Below, piece by piece: positions 1-6,708 of a stretch of DNA of 7,356 nt (position 1 is its first letter; the number at the start of each line of letters is the position of its first letter). The stretch comes from CAYJUM01 sp964478915 (GTDB lineage: Bacteria; Nitrospirota; Nitrospiria; Nitrospirales; Nitrospiraceae). A model generated the notes under the pieces. It did no database searches and was not told where the DNA came from. It worked only from the letters and a program-made list of their open reading frames with translations. Where the stretch lies: contig CAYZKG010000128.1 in NCBI GenBank assembly GCA_964478915.1, forward strand, positions 1 through 7,356, given 5' to 3'. Made by a program: the position numbers and the translations under genes.

Positions 1-732
1 GTCCCCGAACTGATAACCGTCGTTGTTCCGGAACGTGTGCCGGTAACTGGCAAATGAAAACTGGTTCAGCCGGTGCGGGATCAGCTCATAGGTCTGGTAT
101 ATAGATCCGATGAGCCCGGCATTGCCCCGCCCAAGCTGTAAGGGAGCTTCCTGCACGTCATGACGGTCGTACGTCGATCGCGTCTTGCCGGTCGGGAGGT
201 CTACGCCGAAGCCCATGACCAGCACGCTGCGAAGCGTCGGCAGGACGTTGTACTTGGCCGTGAGCCGGATGTCGCCGAGGCCGTTGTCATAGAAGGTGGA
301 CTGTCGGCCCTCGCCCGTGGGCCCTACTTCCCCGAGCCCGTCAATGTGGCGGTGATTCCGGTTCAGAACCGGTAATGTGAGCTGCAGCCCGAACCGCTCC
401 GTCACGCCGTAGTTCAGATCCAACGTGTACGTCTGGCTGATCGTCCGGATTTCCCGATGATGGTCCAGAATCAGGCGACGACGACTTTGATCGACAGCCG
501 GGATCACGCCGTTCGTCCCGTCCAGCAGGGTCATCTGCGGCGTGTAGTTGTAAAACCCATTGACCGTGAGCAGCCCCTTCTGTGGAATCTGCTGCTGTGA
601 GCCGATGACCACGAAGCAGCTCGTAGCGCCGCAGGCCGCCCGAGCCTGCGGCATGCCCCAGGCCATCAGGGCCACGAACACAATCATCGAATAAAGACAC
701 TTCCATCGTCTTTGACTCCACCATTCGCGCAT
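1..732 (-). CDS. Outer-membrane beta-barrel protein (transporter-like), 3' end outside window
   Basis: This is an open frame of 244 codons from an ATG at 732, with no stop before the window edge, so the C-terminus is missing. The start is preceded by AGGAGGAGG (738-746), five bases upstream, an excellent ribosome binding site. Residues 1-32 form a signal peptide: basic N-terminus, hydrophobic stretch about 15-26, and ARA before A33. The mature protein starts with a Cys pair (C34, C39). It then shows alternating polar and hydrophobic strands typical of a barrel, for example LTVNGFYNY, YTLDLNYGVTERFGLQLTLP and GLGDIRLTAKYN (151-162). The last resembles outer-membrane proteins grouped with the phenol-degradation MetA-like or transporter families; this is recognition by eye. 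It follows the small secreted protein gene at 866-1168 with a 133-base gap and is probably cotranscribed with it. Outer-membrane location is well supported; substrate is unknown. Confidence 0.72.
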   Translation of the reverse strand, partial: MREWWSQRRWKCLYSMIVFVALMAWGMPQARAACGATSCFVVIGSQQQIPQKGLLTVNGFYNYTPQMTLLDGTNGVIPAVDQSRRRLILDHHREIRTISQTYTLDLNYGVTERFGLQLTLPVLNRNHRHIDGLGEVGPTGEGRQSTFYDNGLGDIRLTAKYNVLPTLRSVLVMGFGVDLPTGKTRSTYDRHDVQEAPLQLGRGNAGLIGSIYQTYELIPHRLNQFSFASYRHTFRNNDGYQFGD

Positions 733-865
733 GTCGACCTCCTCCTGTCATCCGCGGTGGGAGCCGGTCACCGTTGTGGTGGCTCGGAAGCCGCGCCGAC
801 TCATGAAGGAGAACACAGGCGCGGGCTCGGTGGCCTTGGTGACTCAGCCCGTTGGTTGTGACGGT

Positions 866-1168
866 TTAGCGGATGGAAGGAGGCCCGCGGGTCGACGGGG
901 CGGGAAGGATCGCCCCCGGGGGAGAGATCGGAACCTGAGCAACGACAACAGTGAGCGGATCGGTTTCGGGCTGGTGCCCGAATGTGACAGCTTCCAGGAC
1001 CTGGCCGGCCGCGCACAGCCAGGAGCAGAGAGGGCTGGCGTGGGTCGCTGCCTTGTGGTGCACGTGATGGGCAGCGTGCGCGACTGTTTGCGGAAACGCC
1101 AATGCGGCCAGAAGCAAGAGGCAGGCAACGAGGCTGATTGCAATGCTCTGCCGCACGATTCGAGGCAT
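866..1168 (-). CDS. Small secreted His/Cys-rich protein, DUF2946-like
   Basis: This 100-residue protein has a signal peptide: RIVR near the N-terminus, hydrophobic core 9-25, and likely cleavage after AHA at 32. A cluster of histidines follows (H31, H34, H35, H37, H38, H43), then C48-x3-C52 in a SPLCSWLCAAGQ segment, and a C-terminal TRGPPS. This layout resembles the small DUF2946-type proteins often found beside metal (copper) handling genes; the family name is inference. Other reading frames over this stretch lack a signal peptide and family-like motifs. No Shine-Dalgarno sequence lies in the 9 bases between the predicted -10 box and the ATG, and an in-frame TAG just upstream rules out a longer N-terminus. 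The outer-membrane protein gene lies downstream on the same strand, and secA is divergent. A role in metal binding or sensing in the periplasm is plausible but unproven. Confidence 0.65.
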   Translation of the reverse strand: MPRIVRQSIAISLVACLLLLAALAFPQTVAHAAHHVHHKAATHASPLCSWLCAAGQVLEAVTFGHQPETDPLTVVVAQVPISPPGAILPAPSTRGPPSIR

Positions 1169-1177
1169 AGTGGGCGA

Positions 1178-1206
1178 ATTCTAGGTCGGCGCTCCTGCGT
1201 AGTCAA
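1178..1206 (-). promoter_or_regulatory. Sigma70-type promoter of the DUF2946-like/outer-membrane gene pair
   Basis: On the minus strand TTGACT (1206-1201) is followed by exactly 17 bases and TAGAAT (1183-1178). Each hexamer matches the consensus at five of six positions. Only nine bases separate the -10 box from the ATG at 1168, so transcription should begin about two bases before the start codon. Confidence 0.6.
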
Positions 1207-1230
1207 GCGCGCCATGAACCGCGCCGGCAG

Positions 1231-1259
1231 TTTTCTTCACCTGATGAATCCTGTATACT
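1231..1259 (+). promoter_or_regulatory. Probable secA promoter
   Basis: TATACT at 1254-1259 is a good -10 box, 48 bases before the secA ATG. A weak -35 candidate, TTTTCT (1231-1236), stands 17 bases upstream. The promoter is back-to-back with the leftward one; 24 bases separate their -35 boxes. Confidence 0.45.
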
Positions 1260-1262
1260 GAC

Positions 1263-1276
1263 TCTCGAATTCGAGA
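1263..1276. promoter_or_regulatory. 14-bp perfect palindrome at the predicted secA start site
   Basis: TCTCGAATTCGAGA is its own reverse complement. It begins four bases after the TATACT box and so covers the expected +1. It could be an operator or a 5'-end mRNA structure; no regulator is encoded nearby to support either. Confidence 0.3.
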
Positions 1277-1307
1277 CAGAATCCTTTAATTTTGAAGGCT
1301 TAGGCAG

Positions 1308-4001
1308 ATGTTTACGCGCGTCCTCAACCTGCTCTTCGGCAGCCAGAACGAGCGCGAGATCAAGCGCCTGCGGCCGACCGTGGACCGCATCAATGCGCTG
1401 GAGCCGGAGATCAGCCGCCTGTCCGACCTCGCCCTGACCGACAAGACCCAGGAATTCCGCAAGCGGCTGGAAGCGGGAGAGGCTCTGGACGATCTCCTGC
1501 CGGATGCCTTTGCGGTCTGCCGGGAGGCGTCCAAGCGGCGCCTGAACATGCGGCACTTCGATGTCCAGCTCCTCGGCGGCATGGTCCTCCATCGAGGGAA
1601 GATCGCCGAGATGAAGACCGGCGAGGGCAAGACGCTGGTCGCGACGCTCCCCCTGTATCTCAACGCCCTGGAGGGCAAGGGCGCGCATCTCGTGACCGTG
1701 AACGATTACCTCGCCAAGCGCGACGCGCAATGGATGGCCCCCATCTATCACGCGCTGGGGCTCTCGGTCGGCGTGATCCAGCACGATGCCTCCTTTCTGT
1801 TCGATCCGGCCTACGACGCGCCCGACAAGCGGCTGCAGCATCTGCGGCCGTGCACGCGCCGGGAGGCGTATCAGGCCGCCATCACCTACGGCACCAACAA
1901 CGAGTTCGGGTTCGACTATCTGCGGGACAACCTGATCGTCAGCGACATCAGCCAGTGCGTGCAGCGGGAGCTGAACTACGCGATCGTGGACGAGGTGGAC
2001 AGCATCCTCATCGACGAGGCGCGGACCCCGCTGATCATTTCGGGGCCGACCGAGGAATCCACCGAGCTGTATTACCGGATCAACTCGATCATCCCCCTGC
2101 TGAAAAAAGAGATCGATTACACCATCGAGGAGAAGACCAAGACCGCCTCCCTCACCGAGGAGGGCAACGCCAAGGTGGAGAAGCTCCTCGGGGTGGACAA
2201 CCTCTACGATCTCGTCCACCTGGATCTGGTCCATCACGTCGTGAAGGCCCTCCAGGCCCACGCCATCTACAAGTGCGACGTGGACTATGTCGTGAAGGAC
2301 GGCGAAGTCCTCATCGTGGACGAGTTCACCGGGCGGCTCATGCCGGGGCGCCGGTGGAGCGACGGATTGCACCAGGCTGTGGAGGCCAAGGAAGGCGTCA
2401 AGATCGCCAACGAGAATCAAACCCTCGCCTCGATCACGTTCCAGAACTATTTCCGCATGTACAACAAGCTGGCCGGCATGACCGGCACCGCCGATACCGA
2501 GGCCCCGGAGTTCGCCAAGATCTACAACCTGGACGTCAACGTCGTTCCCACCAACAAGAAGATGATCCGCGACGACTACGCGGACGTCGTGTACCGGACC
2601 GAGAAAGAAAAGTTCACCGCGATCGTGGAGGAGATCAGGGACTGCTACGAGCGCGGCCAGCCGGTGCTGGTGGGCACTATCTCCATCGAGAAGTCCGAGC
2701 GTTTGGCCGGCTATCTCAAGCGCCACGGGATCAAGCACAACGTCCTGAACGCCAAGTACCACGAGAAGGAGGCCGAGATCATCGCGCAGGCCGGGCAGAA
2801 GAGCGCGGTGACCATTGCCACCAACATGGCCGGCCGCGGCACCGACATCCTGCTGGGCGGCAACCCGGAGTTCCTGTTCAAGCGCATCCTCTACCAGGGC
2901 GAAGAGATCCCGGAGGACAAGAAGCAGGCCATCTACGAGCAGATCAAGGCGGAGTGCGAGGCCGACAAGAAGGAGGTGCTGGCCGTCGGCGGCCTGCACA
3001 TCCTCGGCACGGAGCGCCACGAGAGCCGGCGGATCGACAACCAGCTCCGCGGCCGGTCCGGCCGGCAGGGGGATCCCGGCAGCTCGCGGTTCTATCTCTC
3101 GCTGGAAGACGATCTGCTGCGGATCTTCGCCTCGGAGCGCATCTCCAACATCATGCTGAAGCTCGGCATGGAGGAAGGCGTGCCGATCGAGCACCGCATG
3201 GTCACCCGCGCCATCGAGAACGCCCAGAAGAAGGTGGAAGCCCACAACTTCGACATCCGCAAACAGCTCCTCGAGTACGACGACGTGATGAACAAGCAGC
3301 GCGAGGTGATCTATCAGCACCGTCGCGCGATCCTGACCGGAGAAGACTTCGCGGAAGAGCTCCAGACCATGATGGAGGATGTGGTGACCTCCTTCGTGGA
3401 GGTCTATTGCCCGGGCGAGCAGTATCCCGAGGAGTGGGACTTCAAAGGGCTCCTGGAGGCGGTGCAAGGGCAGTTCGGCCTGGAGCTGGCGCCGGACGAG
3501 TTGAAGGACCTCGGGCGGGATGCCGTCAGGGAGGAGCTGCGCGAACGCGTGAAGCAGGCGTACCAGCGGAAGGAGCAGGACCTGGGCTCCGAGCTGCTCC
3601 GGTACCTCGAGAAGAACATCCTGTTGCAGGTCATCGACCACCACTGGAAGGACCACCTGCTCGGCATGGACCAGCTCCGGGACGGAATCGGCCTGCGCGG
3701 GTACGGCCAGAAAGATCCGTTGATCGAGTACAAGCGGGAAGGCTACGACATGTTCGCCGCAATGATGGACCGGATCAAGAGCGATGCCTTGGAGCGGCTG
3801 TTCCGCGTGCAGGTCGTGCGAGGCGAGCCGCCGCCAGCGGTCGCGCAGCCCTCGCGTCCCGCGCGGCTCACGCTCAATCGCGGCGAGGACCAGCCGGCCG
3901 CCGCCGCCAAGCCCGTCCAGCGATCCGGCGAGAAGATCGGCCGCAATGAACCCTGCCCCTGCGGCTCCGGAAAGAAATACAAGAAATGTCACGGACGGTA
4001 A
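1308..4001 (+). CDS. secA: Preprotein translocase ATPase SecA, complete
   Basis: SecA is the cytoplasmic motor that pushes unfolded preproteins through the SecYEG channel using ATP. At 897 residues it is close to the 901 of E. coli SecA. The N-terminus (MFTRVLNLLFGSQNEREIK) has the usual form. Walker A is M102-KTGEGKT-109. The DEVD Walker B motif is 228-231, followed by LIDEARTPLIISGP. MTGTA lies at 391-395, GRGTDILLGG starts at 509, and the arginine-finger region QLRGRSGRQGD starts at 579. The helical scaffold starts near 643 (VEAHNFDIRKQLLEYDDVMNKQR). A variable linker leads to the zinc/SecB-binding SEC-C tail with C883, C885, C894 and H895. Compared with E. coli there is an insertion of about 18 residues around 160-182 (FLFDPAYDAPDKRLQHL), as seen in many non-enterobacterial SecAs. 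A modest AGG lies just upstream of the ATG. No SecM-like gene precedes it. Confidence 0.98.
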   Translation: MFTRVLNLLFGSQNEREIKRLRPTVDRINALEPEISRLSDLALTDKTQEFRKRLEAGEALDDLLPDAFAVCREASKRRLNMRHFDVQLLGGMVLHRGKIAEMKTGEGKTLVATLPLYLNALEGKGAHLVTVNDYLAKRDAQWMAPIYHALGLSVGVIQHDASFLFDPAYDAPDKRLQHLRPCTRREAYQAAITYGTNNEFGFDYLRDNLIVSDISQCVQRELNYAIVDEVDSILIDEARTPLIISGPTEESTELYYRINSIIPLLKKEIDYTIEEKTKTASLTEEGNAKVEKLLGVDNLYDLVHLDLVHHVVKALQAHAIYKCDVDYVVKDGEVLIVDEFTGRLMPGRRWSDGLHQAVEAKEGVKIANENQTLASITFQNYFRMYNKLAGMTGTADTEAPEFAKIYNLDVNVVPTNKKMIRDDYADVVYRTEKEKFTAIVEEIRDCYERGQPVLVGTISIEKSERLAGYLKRHGIKHNVLNAKYHEKEAEIIAQAGQKSAVTIATNMAGRGTDILLGGNPEFLFKRILYQGEEIPEDKKQAIYEQIKAECEADKKEVLAVGGLHILGTERHESRRIDNQLRGRSGRQGDPGSSRFYLSLEDDLLRIFASERISNIMLKLGMEEGVPIEHRMVTRAIENAQKKVEAHNFDIRKQLLEYDDVMNKQREVIYQHRRAILTGEDFAEELQTMMEDVVTSFVEVYCPGEQYPEEWDFKGLLEAVQGQFGLELAPDELKDLGRDAVREELRERVKQAYQRKEQDLGSELLRYLEKNILLQVIDHHWKDHLLGMDQLRDGIGLRGYGQKDPLIEYKREGYDMFAAMMDRIKSDALERLFRVQVVRGEPPPAVAQPSRPARLTLNRGEDQPAAAAKPVQRSGEKIGRNEPCPCGSGKKYKKCHGR

Positions 4002-4005
4002 ACCC

Positions 4006-4027
4006 GTCAGGCATTAGGGCTCAGAGG
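4006..4027 (+). repeat. Degenerate heptamer run after secA
   Basis: GTCAGGC, ATTAGGG and CTCAGAG follow each other directly just after the secA stop, sharing the pattern NTNAGNG/C. A similar, cleaner run occurs at 5890-5917. Three imperfect units alone would not be convincing; the match to the second locus is what supports it. Confidence 0.3.
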
Positions 4028-4061
4028 AACGTGGATCTCACGCCTTGCAAAGAGGGTTGCC

Positions 4062-4523
4062 ATGGGAACCATCAATTGGAATCGAGTCCTTCTCGGCGGG
4101 ATCGTCGCGGGGGTCATCATTGACGTGGTGCAGTGGCTGCTCCACGGGGTGGTCCTGGGCGCGGAGTGGCGTCAGGCCATGCAGACGCTTGGCAAGCCCC
4201 TCGAAGAGAACGCGGGGAGGATCCTGTTCTACGTGGTGCTGGGGTTCGTGTACGGGATTCTCGCGGTCCTTCTGTACGCCTCGATCCGCCCGCGGTTCGG
4301 GGCCGGACCCCAAACGGCGGTCTATGCCGGAATTGGCATCTGGTTGCTGGGGTATTGCCTGCCGACCCTCACCTGGATTCCGATGGGCCTGTTCCCGGCA
4401 CATCTCGTGACCATCGCGCTCGTCGTTGGATTGGTCGAAATCCTCGTCGCCACCCTGGCAGGCGCCTGGCTCTACCAAGAACCTCCACTAGGAACGGAAG
4501 CCGCGGTGAGGCGGGTCGCATAA
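4062..4523 (+). CDS. Small integral membrane protein, four predicted helices, unknown function
   Basis: The 153-residue product has four hydrophobic segments at about 7-31, 54-73, 84-104 and 114-137, with short loops and a polar C-terminal tail (139-153). The N-terminus (INWNRVLLGGIVAGVIIDVVQWLLHGVVLG) looks like a family of small uncharacterised membrane proteins that start with a W-x-R-x-L-L-G-G pattern and contain a conserved helix-breaking His/Gly segment; this is recognition by eye. GAGGG at 4052-4056, five bases before the ATG, is a good ribosome binding site. The gene starts 60 bases after secA on the same strand with no convincing terminator between, so read-through from secA is possible. 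No catalytic motif is visible. A piece of secA-tail-like DNA begins at its stop codon. Confidence 0.75.
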   Translation: MGTINWNRVLLGGIVAGVIIDVVQWLLHGVVLGAEWRQAMQTLGKPLEENAGRILFYVVLGFVYGILAVLLYASIRPRFGAGPQTAVYAGIGIWLLGYCLPTLTWIPMGLFPAHLVTIALVVGLVEILVATLAGAWLYQEPPLGTEAAVRRVA

Positions 4524-4548
4524 GCGCGCCGGCGAGAAAATCGGCCGC
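4523..4548 (+). repeat. SecA-tail repeat, copy A
   Basis: This stretch matches secA 3919-3944 at 23 of 26 bases, including CCGGCGAGAA, one mismatch, then ATCGGCCGC. It starts on the last base of the TAA of the preceding gene. In one frame, +1 relative to that gene, it still reads GEKIGR, the start of the SecA zinc tail. The match ends before the cysteine codons. Confidence 0.6.
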
Positions 4549-4604
4549 CCAGCCTCAACGGCTTCACACCTTCCAGGAATTCCTTCACGGCATGGGGCTG
4601 AGAG

Positions 4605-5816
4605 ATGGGCATCACAGGGACAGTGAAGCACGTGGCGAAAAAGATCGCGGCGGTCTTGTCTGCCCTGGTGATGCTCGAGATCATCATCATGATCAGCCCG
4701 TTCGCGCTCTACTGGTACAGTTTCTACAGCCCCACGCTTCAGGCCCTACACCGGTGGAGCGGCACAGCCTGGCTGGAATGCTTCGTGCTGCCACACTCGG
4801 TCATCACCACGAGCACCGTGCTGGAGACCTTCAGATGGGTGATCGGCCCGTATCTCTTCAGCCTCGGGCTCCTGGGTTTTCTCGTGACGGCCGCGCAAGT
4901 TTACACGGCGAAAATTCGGCGCAAGGGCGTGGTGACAAGCGGGGTGTACCGCTACGTCCGGCATCCGCAGTATCTAAGCCTTGGCGTTGCCGGCCTTGGA
5001 CTGCTCGCCCACTGGCCGCGGATGATCATCGGCGCCTTCTATCTCCTGATGGTGACCGCGTATTATTTTCTCGCCCGTTCGGAGGAACGTCGTCTCCTGA
5101 CACAGCATCCCGGGTACGCAGGCTACAGGCTGCAGACCGCCATGTTCCTTCCGGGCGATCCGGGAGGCAGGCTGTTCCGCGTCCTCTTCGGCTGGATGGG
5201 AAACCAGGCTTTGGCGAGAGGACTCGCCGTCGCGGGGGTCTTTGGGATCGGGATCGCGGCCGGCTTTGCGCTCCGCACCTACACCATCACAAGCGCGGAA
5301 ACCGTGGCCATCCCGGAGGCGAACATCCTGGCGATCGCCGGTTGGCCGCAAGGGCAAGAGAAGCTTGAGCGGCTCACCAGACGTGCCCTCGAGGAGCAGG
5401 GCCTCCGCGCACGCTTGGCCGCAGAGGCAGCCGAGGCCTATACGGCGCACCTGCTGCCGGCCGATTACGGGATGATAAACATGTTCACCGATCTTCAGGC
5501 CCAGCGCCCGACGTTCACCGCCAAGCGGCTGATCAGGTTTGGAAAGATCCTGCTGGAATTTCTCTTGCCGTTTACGGCTCCTGACGTGAAGACCGAGATC
5601 ATGGGTAGCCAAACGGAGCAGTATCGCCTGGTCGTGTCGCGGGTGGATGGGCCGAGGAACACCAGGCTACCGCTCTCACGGGTCATGGACGCGGAAGCGA
5701 AAATGACCGCGGTCGCGGTGGTGGATCTGGACGGGGCCGGCAATCAAATCACCAACATGATCCTGGACCCGCCGCGGCGGAGTTTCTGGGGTGACATCAC
5801 CATGCCGATGTTCTGA
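4605..5816 (+). CDS. Membrane methyltransferase-like protein (ICMT/PEMT type) with uncharacterised C-terminal domain
   Basis: In this 403-residue protein, residues 113-123 (GVYRYVRHPQY) and the later E160-E161-R carry the signature of the isoprenylcysteine carboxyl methyltransferase / phospholipid methyltransferase family: R-H-P-x-Y, a hydrophobic hairpin (about 124-158), then E-E. In that family these residues bind S-adenosylmethionine at the membrane. Hydrophobic helices lie near 13-34, 78-98, 124-138, 140-157 and 205-225. After the last helix comes an extra domain of about 175 residues (229-403) that I do not recognise; it has no obvious cofactor motif and may be extracytoplasmic. Bacterial members of this family have varied, often unknown substrates, so none is assigned. 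The ribosome binding site is weak (GGGGCTGAGAG before the ATG). The gene is 81 bases after the small membrane protein gene on the same strand, and secA-like repeats lie on both sides. Confidence 0.78.
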   Translation: MGITGTVKHVAKKIAAVLSALVMLEIIIMISPFALYWYSFYSPTLQALHRWSGTAWLECFVLPHSVITTSTVLETFRWVIGPYLFSLGLLGFLVTAAQVYTAKIRRKGVVTSGVYRYVRHPQYLSLGVAGLGLLAHWPRMIIGAFYLLMVTAYYFLARSEERRLLTQHPGYAGYRLQTAMFLPGDPGGRLFRVLFGWMGNQALARGLAVAGVFGIGIAAGFALRTYTITSAETVAIPEANILAIAGWPQGQEKLERLTRRALEEQGLRARLAAEAAEAYTAHLLPADYGMINMFTDLQAQRPTFTAKRLIRFGKILLEFLLPFTAPDVKTEIMGSQTEQYRLVVSRVDGPRNTRLPLSRVMDAEAKMTAVAVVDLDGAGNQITNMILDPPRRSFWGDITMPMF

Positions 5817-5849
5817 GCCCGGCTCCCCGGGGGCCGGTGCGCCGGGAGC

Positions 5850-5879
5850 GCGAAAAGATCGGCGCAACGGTCCCTGCCC
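5850..5879 (+). repeat. SecA-tail repeat, copy B
   Basis: This stretch aligns to secA 3928-3958 with 26 of 31 positions equal, one missing base and four substitutions. It lies 33 bases after the methyltransferase-like stop. The missing base breaks the frame; after it, the CGC AAC GGT CCC TGC CCT frame reads RNGPCP, matching RNEPCP of SecA. Confidence 0.6.
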
Positions 5880-5889
5880 TTCTAAGCCC

Positions 5890-5917
5890 GTGAGGCGTGA
5901 GGCGTCAGGGGTGGGAG
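5890..5917 (+). repeat. Degenerate heptamer tandem repeat next to copy B
   Basis: GTGAGGC, GTGAGGC, GTCAGGG and GTGGGAG lie head to tail. The stretch TAAGCCCGTGAGGC around its start aligns with TAAACCCGTCAGGC at the secA stop; over 29 bases (5883-5911 against 3999-4027) 22 are the same. It therefore looks like the flank of the secA tail carried along with copy B. Confidence 0.45.
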
Positions 5918-5972
5918 GCGTCCAAGCCTCGCCGGACTCTTGCTGAAGGACAAGACTTGGGGAAAACTTTGC

Positions 5973-6001
5973 TTGACGTCTTTCGGACAAGGCTCTAGAA
6001 T
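5973..6001 (+). promoter_or_regulatory. Sigma70-type promoter of the toxin-antitoxin pair
   Basis: TTGACG (5973-5978), a 17-base spacer and TAGAAT (5996-6001), each with five of six consensus bases, stand 33 bases before the antitoxin ATG. The module therefore has its own promoter. Confidence 0.65.
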
Positions 6002-6002
6002 G

Positions 6003-6023
6003 GTTGTTGAAATCTTCAACAAC
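6003..6023. promoter_or_regulatory. Perfect inverted repeat, likely antitoxin operator
   Basis: Nine-base arms GTTGTTGAA and TTCAACAAC are separated by ATC. The repeat starts two bases after the -10 box and covers the predicted transcription start. Ribbon-helix-helix antitoxins normally bind such sites and repress their own operon, so this is the expected place and symmetry; binding by this VapB is inferred. Confidence 0.6.
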
Positions 6024-6034
6024 TGGGATGGATC

Positions 6035-6268
6035 ATGGCTACGATGAACTTTAGCGTCCCAAGCGATGTGAAGAATGCCTTCGATAAGACTTTCGCGGGT
6101 CAGAACAAGAGCGCAGTGTTGACCGACCTGATGCGGCAAGCTGTGGAGGAGCGGAACCGTCGGCGACGCCGCGCCCGAGCTATAGCGAAATTGTTGGAGC
6201 TACGACGACGGACCAGACCGATCGGTGACGCAGCTATACGAAGGGCCAGGACACGAGTGAGACCGTGA
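6035..6268 (+). CDS. vapB: VapB-type antitoxin, ribbon-helix-helix
   Basis: This 77-residue protein has a beta-strand-like segment MNFSVP (4-9), helix DVKNAFDKTF (11-20), a turn with N24-K-S, and a second helix from about 26. This is the ribbon-helix-helix DNA-binding fold used by many antitoxins. The C-terminal half is extremely arginine-rich (five consecutive Arg at 42-46, then many to the end), and the final DAAIRRARTRVRP resembles antitoxin tails that wrap the PIN toxin and push a basic residue into its acidic active site. The start is the ATG just after the operator; GGGATGG is only a modest ribosome binding site. The stop overlaps the toxin start in a GTGA, which indicates translational coupling. 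Family assignment is by context and fold pattern rather than close sequence memory. Confidence 0.75.
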   Translation: MATMNFSVPSDVKNAFDKTFAGQNKSAVLTDLMRQAVEERNRRRRRARAIAKLLELRRRTRPIGDAAIRRARTRVRP

Positions 6269-6708
6269 CGACGGTGGTGCTCGACGCCAGCGTCGTCGTC
6301 AAATGGATCTTCACCGATCGCGATCGGGAATCCCACTCCCTCCAGGCCTTGCGGATTTTAGAGCTCATCAGAGCCTCCCACCTCTCGGTCGTTCAACCGC
6401 CTCATTGGTTAGCGGAAGTCGCCTCGGTAATAGCGCGGTTGGAGCCAAAGCTCGCGCACCAGGCGGTATCCCTCTTGTACGCTTTGGAGTTCCCTATCGT
6501 GGACAGGATCGAGGTCTACGAGAAAGCCTGTGATCTGGCAGCCGTGATGGGCCAGCATGTATTTGATACTCTGTACCATGCCGTGGCGTTGGAGGAGCCC
6601 GGCGCAACACTTGTGACGGCCGATGAGCGGTACTACCGGAAGGCGAGCACGGCTGGCCGAATTGTGCGGCTGAGGGACTACCGGGCAATGCATACGCCAG
6701 CAGAGTGA
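6265..6708 (+). CDS. vapC: VapC-type toxin, PIN-domain ribonuclease
   Basis: This 147-residue protein has the normal PIN toxin length. All four acidic residues expected for metal binding are present in their motifs: D7 in VVLDASVVVKW, E51 in HWLAEVASV, D101 in HVFDTLYHAVAL and D120 in LVTADERYYRK. VapC toxins cut RNA, commonly tRNA or rRNA, and are held inactive by VapB; the target here cannot be predicted. Translation starts at a GTG inside the antitoxin stop region (GTGA, four-base overlap). The protein appears intact. Its TGA stop is followed directly in frame by codons reading VGRNVPCPCAHI and then TAG, a relic of a SecA-type zinc tail. Confidence 0.9.
   Translation: MTTVVLDASVVVKWIFTDRDRESHSLQALRILELIRASHLSVVQPPHWLAEVASVIARLEPKLAHQAVSLLYALEFPIVDRIEVYEKACDLAAVMGQHVFDTLYHAVALEEPGATLVTADERYYRKASTAGRIVRLRDYRAMHTPAE

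Noticed and set aside
731..1261. A 176-codon plus-strand frame opposite the small secreted protein
   Set aside because: It has no protein-like features; the minus-strand frame has a signal peptide, motif and promoter.
1730..3949. A 739-codon plus-strand frame inside secA
   Set aside because: It is an out-of-frame shadow, rich in R, G, H and P, with no recognisable domain.
1203..3992. A 929-codon open frame on the minus strand opposite secA
   Set aside because: It is the antisense shadow of a high-GC gene; its product is low-complexity (L, V, H, D-rich) and lacks a ribosome binding site or family motifs, while secA is unmistakable.
3994..4008. Hairpin GACGG-taaac-CCGTC across the secA stop as a terminator
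   Set aside because: It has only five base pairs and no T-run follows; it overlaps the stop codon.
5819..5838. GC-rich self-complementary stretch after the methyltransferase-like gene as a terminator
   Set aside because: The pairing needs wobble or bulge and leaves little loop, and there is no T-run.
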